A stretch of 64,000 bases of DNA, taken from Eudromia elegans (taxonomy: Eukaryota > Chordata > Aves > Tinamiformes > Tinamidae). The notes below the pieces were generated by a model. That model was not told where the DNA came from and did not search any database. It saw only the letters and a program-made list of their open reading frames with translations. Location: positions 2,899,761 to 2,963,760 of the forward strand of contig PTEX01000012.1 in NCBI GenBank assembly GCA_003342815.1, written 5' to 3'. The position numbers and the translations under genes were made by a program. Shown piece by piece: positions 1-53,395 of this stretch (position 1 is the first letter of the stretch; each line of letters begins with the position of its first letter).

Positions 1-3000
1 CAGCCTTTAATTTCCTGGTCAGGAAATTACGGAGAACCTTCATGTCTTTCTTCCTGCCTCAGCTTTGTGTATCTCAGCACTTCATTTCACATAGCAAAGA
101 ATATGTAAAGGCATTAGAATTTATATAATTGTGCTTTGGCTCCAATAAACTAAGCAAGCTCCTTTCAGTACTTCTGGAACAAGTGCCTTGGTTCACCTAG
201 ACTTTGAAATGTACTTCTAAAACGGTTTTTGTCAAAAATCATGTTAAAATGAAGCTGGGGAAAATGAAAATGTCTAAAAATGAGAAATATAATTGGCAAC
301 CCTACCATGATAAACTGTCCCTGCATATTACCTATCCAGGATATGGAGTCTGTCATTCTCCAAAGTTGTACACAAGTAGCTTATGACTTTTTTCAAGATA
401 CTAACTGGCTATGCAGGAATACTCAGAGTTTTAGGGAAATCATATCTATTTGGTATTTTGTCATATCTGTGATTTGCAGGTGTGAGTATAAATGCTCTCA
501 GTCTTTTTGGAAAGAGTAATTTGCTGTTAATGTTTGGGACTAAACTATTTGTATAAACGAACAGCTGGGATGTCGAGGTTGAGGAGGTCGCCCTCGCAGG
601 ATCGGTAGCTTCCCTCCCTCGCTGCTGCTGGGCAGCCTGGTAGCACGTTGCCATCTCCAGGAACCTCTCCCTGCTCTGCTCATCATTAAGGTCCAATTTA
701 GTCTAAGCTGAGGCTACAAACACTGCAAAAGTCCTTCATCGAGATCATGACAGCTGAAAATGGCCACAGGTTGGGGGTCCTGGACGTCTTTTTCATATTT
801 GGAGAAAGTTAGTTTATTTAGAATAAAAAAAAAAAAACAAAACCAAAAACAACTCTGTATTTTTGGTTAGAGTTATCAAAGTTACACAAGAGGCAACAGC
901 TTGTTCAGCCCCTTCAGAGCTATTTTGTTCTATAAAGGTTGATAATTATTTTGGAGTGAGGTTATGCAAAACTTTTCAATTGTAGCAGCATTGTAATAAC
1001 TGTTTAAGGGTGTAATTTATACCTATTTACCCCTCTCCTTAATAGATTTTTACCACTCTGCATGGCCAGAAATTTTATTTGCTTTGAAAATGCTTTCTTG
1101 AGGGTTCTTGCTCCTGTTTGGTGGGAAAAGCATGGGTAACTAAAGAATTGGCCAAAGCTGCTTTTGTGTTTGGGTTATTAATGCTTACAGAATGGCTTTG
1201 ATAGTGGCAGGTTAAAAAATAATCAAAAAAAGATGGTACTATATAGAGTAAACATTTTAATTTTTCAGTTATATATTCATGTATCTGTGCTGTTCCTTTC
1301 TAACGATGGTATCTGTACCCAGCAAGCATGTTAGCCAGTAGCCTTTAAGCCATTTCAAGTGTGGAGGTTTGTTTTTATTTGCTGTGGTAATTTCTCTAAC
1401 AACTGCAAAGCAGATACATGGACATGCATAAAAACACACAGGCCCTGATTGTATAAAGTCCTGAAATATTGCAATGATTGTGTTAGCTACAGCTCAAAGC
1501 CCTCAAAAGAAAGCTTAATTAAAATGTGCTCCTGTAGCTTTCTCTTCTGGGGTAACGTTTTGGCTCCAAGTCAGTTCAGAGGACAGCTTTTCTCAGCTTT
1601 TCTAAACCAACACTCTGCTGTGAGCCTTCTGCCTCAAGGTTAAAGCAGATCTCCCTGTGAGCATGCCCCCAGTGGTTTTGGCACAGCCAGTGGTACTGAG
1701 GCGTTCTGGTGTGTGATGCAAATGAAGTCAGACCGAGTTCAGGCCTGAATTTTGTAGGCAATGATCTACATTTCCTCAATTTTTTCTGTGTTAGACTGCA
1801 GCAAGGAGAATACTGATGAAATGGGCAGGTTTTTTAAGTTGCATCACCGACAAATGCGGTTGTAACTAATAATTTTGTTTGAGAAATGTACTAGCTGCTT
1901 AGTCTCAGTATTCTTTTAGAGATGCAACTTGGAGGTGCTAAGGTTTGGTTCATGGGCTGTAGAAAAGGGGCTGGTAACTAGTGGCCTACCTGTGGCTGCC
2001 TTCCCCTACTTACAGTGTTTTTCCACTATAGTGACTCTTTTTTGAACACTTTTTAGACAGTGGCTGGTACCTTTGCATAAAAGAATTATGGCAGGAAAAA
2101 GATCAGTACTTGTGTGTGCTCGTCTGGGGAGTTTGTATGGTGGGAGTGAAGTGGGAAGCCCTAACGTGCGCCTGCAGTTGCATCGCTCTGTCTAGCTGGA
2201 CACTTGCTGTGGCTGCATGTGAGCACTGATAAGATGCTGAGAGACACGATGCGTAGCTGAGCACTTAGTACGCTTGTGTCACATGTGTGCCATCGTACGT
2301 GGCCTGGAGACACCTAGAATGCTCTTTAATGGGGGGAGAAAGGAATCGTGCTTCATGTTTACTGAGACTTGATAGTATCAAGGAAACGTTACTGCAGTGC
2401 AGCCTCCATAGTAAATTTAACACAAATTTATGTTTTTGTTTCAAGTGTGGGATCTTATCCTCTTGGCTGCTTTTTGTTTTGTTTTGTTTTGTTTTAAATG
2501 TGTGCTATATTTTCCTATCTAGGCTTTGGCAGATTGAACTTTCTGATGATTTGCAAACCAAAACAAACCATGGCATGTCCCTTTTTTCCTCATCCCAAAT
2601 GAATTTCATAATTGAATCAAATACATATTTCAAACTGTTCAGATAATTCACATTAAATGAAATCCTCTAGATGGTTAATTTTTAGAGAAATTGGATTATA
2701 AATTACATTTTGATTATGCAGGTTACATGCAGTCCCCTTAGCAGACTAGTTAGTTCTTAGACCGTTTATATAAATGTACCTTATTATTAACTGCTACCTG
2801 CAGAGCCCAGCTGTGGAGAATTAAAATTTTGCCCAGGCCACAAGCCCAGCAAGTGGCTGGTCGCTTGTCTGCTGTGTGTGGGAACAGCCCCTTTTGATGT
2901 CTGGTCTCATGCTAGAGGGAAATTAATCTCTCCTTTTGAAGATGACTTTTTAAAAATGTCCGAATAAGGCAAATATTTAAGCCTAGTACAAAAATGGTTA

Positions 3001-6000
3001 TATTACATACAAGTAATTTCCACTGGCTGTTCACTTGCACTCAGGTGACCACTCAGTTGGCTGTTGTAGCTCGCTGAGGTGAAACGCCAGAGACTTTCTG
3101 AAGACCTTTGTGGTAGGTGAATTGATCTGGGTGTCACGGGTGCTGCTAGCTCTGGGCACTGGTTCTTGAGAGACTGCACTTGCTATTCTGGTGTTACTGT
3201 TAAGGTAAGTAAGAAAGGAAACCTAGAGAGCCTTTCAAGAAGAGATATTTGAGATCAAGGACATAATTCCTCAATCAGCGAAACAATACAGCTACTCCTG
3301 GTGCTGCTACCCTGCCTGGGGGTGTAGCTACTTAATGCAGGTTTACGAAGAACTACATAAAGGAACTGATACCTTTTCGAGTAAATGATTGTTTTAACCA
3401 GATATACCTCTGCCATGAGTTACACGTCGTGTCCTTTCACCATGCTCTTTCACTGAGGCTTGTATCAGTACAGAAGAGGTAACACTGCATAAGTAAAGCT
3501 GGAGGGATGGGACTGTGCTCTGAACGATCGTGTTTAGCCAGGTAAACCTGCCACCTCTGACTTCTGTGAGGCAAGGCTTGACTCTGCCTTCCTTTGGAAC
3601 TGTGAAGTTGGTTGAATTTTGTAACTGTCAGATCATTTCTGAGGTAGATGCAGTCTGAAATTTCAGATTTCTATACCATCATTTAGGTAATTACAGAATG
3701 GTACCTATGGATCTCTATTTTTTTATGCCCTTCCATTAATGCTGAACCCACCTCTTTGCCCAATCTTAGTTTCCTCTGGACTACGTTTCCTTATCTGTGT
3801 TGTGAGAACATTATGAGAGACCACGCCAAATACCACCATCAAGATGCAAGACATGTATTGTTTTGCCTTGGTCTGTCATAAGAGGAAATGAGATTTGCTT
3901 GACTCCATTTACTCTTGACAAATCCATCTTGCCTGTTTAATCACCTGTTATCTTTTAGGTCCTTATAAATAATTTAGCTGTACTGTTTTCTCTGAAACAA
4001 AGCAAAAACTGATATGTAATTCTTCAGCCCTTTCTCTTCCCGATATCTTCTTGAAGATGGACACGGCTTTAGTCTTTTCCTAGTCTTTTGTCATGTGTCT
4101 ATCCTCTGAATTTTTAATAATTGTTGGTGTTTAATAATTGCTGGGCCTTCTCTGTGAGCTTGGTTAATATGCCACATCATTTGAAAAGATCTGACTTATC
4201 CAACTATTCTCCAGCAATGACTTATCTTATTAAGAATGGAGTCCTTTCTCCTCATCCCTGCTATTTATTTGATAAATCTCTGGTAAGAGTTGATTCTTTC
4301 AGAAAAAAAAAAATGTGAAAAAAAACCCCCAAATATTTACCTATTTAGGTGTTTTTTTATTTATTTATTTTTTTGTCTATGCTTTCCTCCTGTTCAGTAG
4401 TAGTCTAACACTTACCTTAATTCTTCTCTGATTACTGCTGTATTTCTAGAGAAATTTTCCTTTAACGTCCCGTGCTGGTTACTTTGAATGTTTCTGTCAC
4501 AGCCTTTCTATGCCAGTCTCTCCATTTGTGTTACATGTCTTGCATTTAATAGCTCGTCTCCTGTCAACTACTTTTTAGAATGAAAGCAATCGCAGACTAA
4601 TAATTTATAATGCTACAAAAAGTCTACTAGGAGACCACACTTCCTAGCTTTCCTTTACAGGAACGTAGTTCATAGATAAGACTTTATATGTACCCTTATG
4701 CAATGGCCACATCTATAATCCTATCTTTCTCCACTAGGTTTCAGGACTGTAATAACTCTGAACTTATTGAAATCCCTTTCCCCAAATCTGTCACGTTCTA
4801 TTTTCTTCTCTGAACCTTCTTTTGCTAAGACTGTGAATTCAATCTGTCCAATTTTACATTTTGTCTCACTCGACCTGCCTTCTGCAGAACATTTTCAGTG
4901 AGGAACTCCTCACTGGCTCAGATCAAATCTAGAAGGGTCTTCCTTTTCCTTAGATTTAGAAAGAGGTTTTGGAAAAAAAACATCAGTGGGGTATTCCAAG
5001 TCCTGCCTCAGCAGTCGATGGTTTGGGATTCCTTTCCTAATGGATGCTGGTTGATTAAACCTCCCTCACTGCTACTAGTACTTTGGATGATCTTCATGAC
5101 CTAAAAACCTATGCATCCGTGTTCTCATCCTGAATTTTTCCACAGACCTATCTCAGGGAGTTGAACTTACAAATTCATATGTGCCCTTGACAGTCTGGGA
5201 GCAGATTGCATGTCTGTGTTCCCTTGTTGAAGACGACATGGCTGTTACTCTAGCTGTGAGTTATTCCACAAAGTCCTTGTTTTACCCAGTAGCTTTTAAC
5301 TACCTATTAGCACTTTTGTTTTCTGCACATGTCAACAGACCTTTATTATTAGTGTAAGATATCTGTTCTTCTCGTACTTTTGACATCATATTGAACAATG
5401 CTCTTCTTTTCATTTTAGGGTCTTTGTTTATGCTTTTTTCATACTTTTCCATATCTTCGCTTCCTTTCATTTTCTGCCACAATCTGACTTGAAGGTTCTC
5501 TTTCTTGCAATAACATGTCTTTATATAAAGAGCTGGTGCTGTTGATCTGAGAGCGCAGATGTAAATTCAGATTATTTGTATGTATTAGTTACTCTGCACT
5601 GTGAATTTCATTCTCATGTTAAAAACAAGTGAAAAGACTTAAGGTTACTAACATGGGTCATCAAAATATGGGATATACTGCAAATACTAGTTTTAAGGAA
5701 AATTCTGCTGAGATAAGTTGGATGGGTAGTGTCTCTAAGGGGGAAAATGACTGAAACATTGAAAGCATCTGACTGAGGTTAAACTTCAATTTTAGAGTTA
5801 AATTTCCACATGAATTCTACATTTAAGAAGCTTAAAAAGTGGACAGCCTACCTAGGCATTCAGACACCTGTGACTGTTCACTCATGGTGAGGTGAGGAGG
5901 AAACACACATGTGTAAAGTAAGAAGATCTTAAAGACTTACTTTGTTTCTGATTATTGTAACACGATGCCTTTTATAAATAACGCATCTTTCTAGCACACA

Positions 6001-7257
6001 GATAAGCTTGTTCTTATTTCTTTCTTTCAACAGTAACTGCATCAGTTACTGTTGTACATATACGGTACTGTAAACAAGGAGAATTAAATCAAAGCTCTAA
6101 AGAAAATCTGTAACTTAGCAGTATTTCCAGAGTAATATACCAACCCAGTCGTCCCATAGTTGGAGCAAACCAATATTTCTTTCTGTAAATCTTTGCTCTT
6201 TGACTTGGGTTTGCTATGGAAAAGTTCACCCACAAAATAGAAGCCACAAAAGAACAGAATTATCTACAAGGAGGGACAGTCTTTGTGGGATTCGTGGGCA
6301 GGCAGGGTTGTTAAAATAGTCGAATCATTTGAGTCTCCTCTGTCTGTTCCGCAGCACACGCTGTCATAATTTCCCTTTATCTGTTCAAATTCATGAGTCA
6401 CGCTGAAAAGGTTATGAGAGATGGGAAACCTTGGCCACACTCTAGCTACCAGACAGAACTGTGATAGATAGCAAGGCTGCAGCATAGCAGGGCCCCCTCC
6501 GCACTGAGCAGAACCAATATCCAGCAGCAGATAAAATCATGTACTCTCACACCGGCAGGACAAATACCCGCCCAGTCGAGCTTGTTTTAGTCGCTGGAAT
6601 ATTCAGAAAGAGCTAAGCCATCTTGCTTACACAAACTGCAGGAACTGTGCGTACGTACCTCGGGCATAGCAGGCAGGAATAGCTACGTCCAAGGAAGCCA
6701 ACTTGCTTTTCCATTACTAAAAAAATAAAAAATAAAATAAACATGACAGGCCATCTCTTGATATGAGAGCTAACTAATGCACGTAAACTGCTTTTCCTCA
6801 TCTGTAAAAATGAAGTAAAACTTTGTTTAGCAGTACAAAAACGACTGACTTGCATTACAGGAGAAGGTGAAAGAACCCACAGACATTAGAAACTTGCTGT
6901 CAAGCAGAAAAAAAAAAATCATTATCCATTTTATGCATGGGGAAACTCTGAGAAGTGAGGTTAAAAAGGCCTCGCACACATCTGCGGTGGCTACGAACCA
7001 GTCCGCGCCTCCTAAGACAGGATTCACCTGACGGACAAGGGCAGTTCGGACTATGGGCTGTTCTGATGTTTCGCTAGCTGTGGTAAGTGATTAAAACTCC
7101 TTGATGCTGTTAATGGGAGTCAGGGAACAGTCTAAGATCTTTCACTGTGCTTCTGAGTTGGCCCTTTTTTAAGAACAGACAAAAATCTGTGATGAGGCAA
7201 ATATGCAATCACTGGTTGTAAGATGCTTGATCTAGAACGTCTGAAGACACTGAGGTT
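1..7257. other. Intergenic DNA upstream of TPH2, no supported gene
   Basis: AT-rich sequence with frequent stops on both strands. In mammals TBC1D15 lies just upstream of TPH2 in the same orientation, so part of this may be its 3' UTR; an AATAAA at 144-149 would fit a poly(A) signal, but I recognise no TBC1D15 coding exon. Other contents are a GC-rich patch at 540-700 open on the minus strand, a TTTTG pentamer run at 2471-2495, and short A/T tracts. Nothing else stands out. Confidence 0.6.
2471..2495. repeat. Simple repeat (TTTTG)n
   Basis: About five TTTTG units in a row. A similar run is at 40842-40864. Microsatellite; no function inferred. Confidence 0.85.
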
Positions 7258-7486
7258 GTGAACGGCGGTGATCCGCAGCCCACAGCTAGACACACGGCGC
7301 GACATTTAGGGCTGCGACTGACACCTCCTCCTCCTCCTCCTTGCCCCGTGCGGCTCCGCGCTCAGCTCCGCGCCCCGGCCGGGGGCTCCGCACGTGCCAA
7401 GGCTCCGGCCCCTGCCACCCCGCTCCCCTGCGCTGCGCGTGCCCGCGGCCGTTACCGCACTGGGCACCGGGCCGGCCACGCGGTGC

Positions 7487-7552
7487 NNNNNNNNNNNNNN
7501 NNNNNNNNNNNNNNNNNNNNNNNNNNNNNNNNNNNNNNNNNNNNNNNNNNNN
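7487..7552. other. Assembly gap (66 unknown bases) in the TPH2 promoter
   Basis: A run of 66 N falls 65 bases before the TATA box, in very GC-rich sequence that is typically hard to sequence. Any reading frame drawn across it is meaningless, and proximal promoter elements may be missing. Confidence 0.99.
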
Positions 7553-7616
7553 GACGGGGCGCACGTGGCGCGCGGGCTGGGCGCCATGGCGGCGCGCGGC
7601 CGCTGCCCGGGGCGCC

Positions 7617-7685
7617 TATAAAGGCGCGGGCGGCCGCGACGCGGGCGGGGTGTCGCTTGCCAGTCCCGTGCTGCTCACCGGCCCC
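7617..7685 (+). promoter_or_regulatory. TPH2: TATA box and predicted short 5' UTR of TPH2
   Basis: TATAAAG lies at 7617-7623 in an otherwise GC-rich context. A TATA box places the transcription start about 30 bases downstream, near 7645-7655, so the 5' UTR would be only about 30-40 bases and contains no ATG. The element is seen in the sequence; the start site is inferred. I recall human TPH2 having a longer 5' UTR, so an additional upstream start inside or before the gap remains possible. Confidence 0.65.
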
Positions 7686-49790
<42,105 letters not shown>

Positions 49791-50040
49791 CACTTGTGGT
49801 ACTGTGACTTACTGTCTGCTGCTCTTTCTGTAGCCACCCTAGTAACATCACATGGCATGGCTAACTTTTCAAGTGCATCGGTTTTCCCTTTATAGCTTGG
49901 CCGTGGCTTGTGTTGTTATGTAGCTCTGTCTAATTGTAATGTGCAGACAAACCAAGACAATGCTAGTTCATAAATGCAATATAGAATGTGGGAGCATAGA
50001 ACCAGCAATTCCTCACCACAATATCATGTGCAAGTACACT

Positions 50041-50046
50041 ATTAAA
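50041..50046 (+). promoter_or_regulatory. TPH2: Candidate proximal poly(A) signal ATTAAA
   Basis: The second most common signal hexamer, 250 bases after the stop codon, with TGGTTTTGTTTCC starting about 16 bases later as a plausible GU-rich downstream element. Confidence 0.4.
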
Positions 50047-51244
50047 AACTTATCTGGCAATGGTTTTGTTTCCTTAAAAAGATGATTTGCTTCAACATAC
50101 TGTATAAGAATTGGTATTGCTGATTTCATTAAGAGTCTTAGTTTATTTCTTTGTAATCCCTTTCCTCCCATAGGAGTCCAAAAAAAGGTATTTGTGGAAT
50201 TTTCCATTTTCTTTGTAAGGGAATCAATATTTTGTTCTACAGTGGCCAAGGCAACGTTTGGCCATACACCTGTAGCAGAGCTGAGCGGCTCTTGTGAGGG
50301 AATAATGCAATTTATAAACCAGTGCTAAGATCTGGCAGGCATTCATCACATCAGCATTAAAAGGTCCATGGAAATTATAAACCAAGACTGGCATATTCCA
50401 AGTGGATGAATAACTGCAAAACCGTATAGAACCTCTGGCGAGAAAGAGTAACTACTTCATATGCATAGTACCTCCGACCTGTGATAATCCTGAGTGTGCC
50501 TCCTCCGCAGCGTTTATCTTGGGATAAGAGTGGAGCTGCTTTTGTTACTCCAGATTGTTAGATGTGAATATAAAGCCCTTCTACATCATTATCTGCTTTT
50601 GCAATTACTTGTCTTTTGTGGGTACTCCTCTTGCATTTTGTGCATAATTTACCTTTCTTCATTATGCCACGTTCAACCTTGACATGGGCATGCATGGCTG
50701 GGTCTGCACTATATCAGTATCAGTGTTACAAAAGGGTGAGTATGGAAGTTGTTATTTAATTATAGCCAAGATGATTATCAGTCAGGAGATTACTTGTGGG
50801 GTGATTAAATCATGGAGACACCCAAACTGCCGAGCTCGTACCAACTGGATACAGGTAATGCTTGTGTTAATAAGCTCTGAGCTAGCAAGCTCTGACAGAA
50901 GTACGAGCTCTGTCTGGGGACCATAGTGCAGAAGTATTTGAGCTAGTTCTTATCTGGGAGCAGTAATTATGCATGTCTTTTCTTTATCTGGGTTATTCCA
51001 TTCTTCTATTAGCCCAGATAATAGAGAGTTGACTGTATTGTAGGGACCCTTGTTAATGGAAACCACATGGCTTATGCAGATGGTGTCAGTGGGGGTGACA
51101 GTGTCATAGCCTGTCTACATATATGGAAAATAGGTATCTACTGAAGCTCTTCTCCCAGCTGAAATCACTATGCAGGAATTCCAAAGTGTCACTAGCAGTT
51201 TCAACATAAAAAGAGCATCACCTGATAATATCAGCATATCCTTA

Positions 51245-51250
51245 AATAAA
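51245..51250 (+). promoter_or_regulatory. TPH2: Candidate distal poly(A) signal AATAAA
   Basis: The first canonical AATAAA after the stop, about 1.46 kb downstream. The downstream context is not strongly GU-rich. Confidence 0.4.
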
Positions 51251-52019
51251 AGGCAATCTGTAAGGGTAATTTTCATAGGGAAATGTGCCACCTCCTCAAA
51301 GATAGCTGTGAGATAACAGGAAGCGCTCTTCTCTGTAGATGATCCCTGCTGCATCCTAATGCCGCTGTTAATACAGTATGGAAAATACAGTTTTAGACTT
51401 AACTGCGACTTCCAGAGATTCAGATGAGAGCTGTTGAATTATGCCATGGGGCTCAACTGCTGAAGAAGCGATTTAACTTCCTGATGTTAGTGTTGACTCC
51501 ACTAACCAGCACTTACCACAGAAGAGTTGCTTCTGTGTCTTGGTAGAGAAGCTTCTTTCTTGTGTACTGTGATAAACCTCTGGTAGCTCCTTCTGGAGAA
51601 AATGGACACTACCAAGATTTGCTTTAGCCACTCTGAAAAATCTTTGCACAAAGATCTTACTTGGTTAAAGAATTAATGGAGTACTAACACTTACTTAAAG
51701 TCACAAAGGGAGACAAAGATACAAAACTTACAAAATTACTGAGGTTTTCCCATGAATCAGAATTACACAGGAAAGCTTTTAATACTTACATTATCTGGAT
51801 TTATTCTCTTTTTCTGAATAGCTTGAAATAAGGATTCCGCAGCAGTAAAACAAAGGAAGCATATCTTTGTTTTGTTTTGTACTGTTAACAAGTAAATCTT
51901 ATTATGGATTAGGGAGAAACCCTTGAAATCCAATAGTCATTTTAGGACTAATGATGGCAAGGAAACTGTCTGCAATGAAGATATAATGTCAATGAAACAG
52001 AACATTGTCAAAGGATAAT

Positions 52020-52500
52020 GGGCTCCTGCTGCTAGATATATGCTTAATCCAATGATTTTATTTCTATTATACAACATGATTAAAAATAAATTAAATATAA
52101 TGGGCTAAGGAATAATAGTGATTTAGAGAGAAAATTGCTCGTTGTTCTTATATGGTAAAGCTGCATTCTTAGAGGCTTAGCGAGTAAACTTGTGTTGGGC
52201 TGCAGCCAGTCAGGAGGCAGGGCTCGCAAAGAGCGCTTTAAAAAGTGCACTGCTGCACTTTTATGAATCAAATAGTTGCCACTTAGCTGAAATTCTTCTG
52301 TGCAGTTTTTATTAGCAAATTAAGATCAGCCATGCAGCAATCTCCTTGGATGACAAGCTCATTTAGGCATAATGAGGGAATTATTGACAGTTATCAAATT
52401 ACACTAACGTTTCATTTAAAACAGACCGTATTTATCTAAGGTGCTTGTTTAGCTTTAGTGAGCTGGACTCTGGAAATTGGACTTCTGGCTTAGGCTCATT
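52020..52500. promoter_or_regulatory. Candidate conserved non-coding element downstream of TPH2
   Basis: Dense motifs without simple repeats: TAATGA (52370-52375), AATTATT (52379-52385), a MEIS-type TGACAG (52385-52390) and a reverse GATA site TTATC (52391-52395) followed by AAATTA. GATA and LIM-homeodomain factors are known regulators of serotonergic neurons, which makes the combination interesting. Conservation has not been tested. Confidence 0.3.
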
Positions 52501-53139
52501 TATTTCCCTGTGTAATTCTAAACTGATGTTTTATGGGTCTGAGATATATGCCCTTGCTTTTGCCTGCACAGAGTAAATGGTCCCAAACTTAATGAATGTA
52601 AAGCACTGCAGTGTTTACCACCATGCGAAGTCTAAAATGAAAAACAGCACTCCGAAACATTGCAGCAAATACAAATACCAAGTTTCATTTGCAAACCAAG
52701 ACATGGTTCAGGCATTTCATTTCATTTATTTGGTAGAGGATGGATGGTAGAGGGTTTGGGGAGGGTGTTAACACAATATATTGTGTTTTCTCTCTCCTTG
52801 AGACCTGTTTAGAAGTCTGTTTTAAGTTTAGGCCCTCAACACACTTTCAAGAAATAAGGTGTCTCTTTTCTTTCCTCTAGTTATGTTATCCTGTTGTCAT
52901 GGAGTAAATTCTCAAAGTTTACTGTAGAGTAACTTCCATTTCCTGAGGGACTGTAATAGACTATGGGAATTTTTTCACATCTCGAAAAGTACTGCCCAGC
53001 TCACCAGGGCTGGTATCAGCTGAGGCTGGTAGAGGCTTTCGCTGACCAAAGCTGGTGTAGGGCTGGCCTAAATCCAGCCCGGTCAGAACTTGCTGACAGC
53101 TATCACCAGCCAGCAGCAGCTTGGCTGCTGCTTGATGAA

Positions 53140-53395
53140 CCAGTAAGCTGGGATTGTTCAGTTTGGAGAAGGCTGAGGGGAGGCTTGATAACCGCTTTCA
53201 CACACCTAGAAATAGCTGCAAAACGGAAGGAACACACTGTTCTCCAGACTCAAGAAGTAATGGACTGAAATTGCAAGAAAGGAGGATTAAGTTATGTAAC
53301 AGTGAGGGCAGTGCAACTGTGGGGAGTAGATAGCCTAGGGAGACAGTAGAGGCTGTCATTTTTTAGAGAACCGTTTAGACAAGTCTCTTTGCAGA
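53140..53395 (+). mobile_element. Old CR1-type LINE remnant, sense orientation
   Basis: Begins TTCAGTTTGGAGAAGGCTGA, matching the CR1 ORF2 end region (LFSLEKAE, then a decayed RLDN). It continues with blocks recalling GGGCTTAAATTGCAGCAAGG, GTAAGGGTAGTTAAGCACTG and GGTTAGACAA of sauropsid CR1 consensus (from memory): here GACTGAAATTGCAAGAAAGG, CAGTGAGGGCAGTGCAACTG and GTTTAGACAA. Strongly diverged and interrupted, so an ancient copy. Ends approximate. Confidence 0.75.

Larger units (their letters stand above)
49791..51275 (+). other. TPH2: Probable TPH2 3' UTR
   Basis: Sequence after the stop codon with no further supported coding frame. Candidate poly(A) signals are ATTAAA at 50041-50046, followed by a GT-rich stretch, and AATAAA at 51245-51250; a later AATAAA is at 52085-52090. 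Which is used cannot be told from sequence, so the 3' end is uncertain. Confidence 0.5.

Noticed and set aside
1-7257. Last coding exons of the upstream neighbour TBC1D15
   Set aside because: Synteny makes it plausible that part of this is its 3' UTR, but I could not match any coding segment, and one AATAAA at 144 is not enough.
7586-7588. ATG at 7586 as an upstream start codon
   Set aside because: It lies before the TATA box at 7617, so it is not expected to be in the main transcript; it belongs to a YY1-like CCATGGCGG motif.
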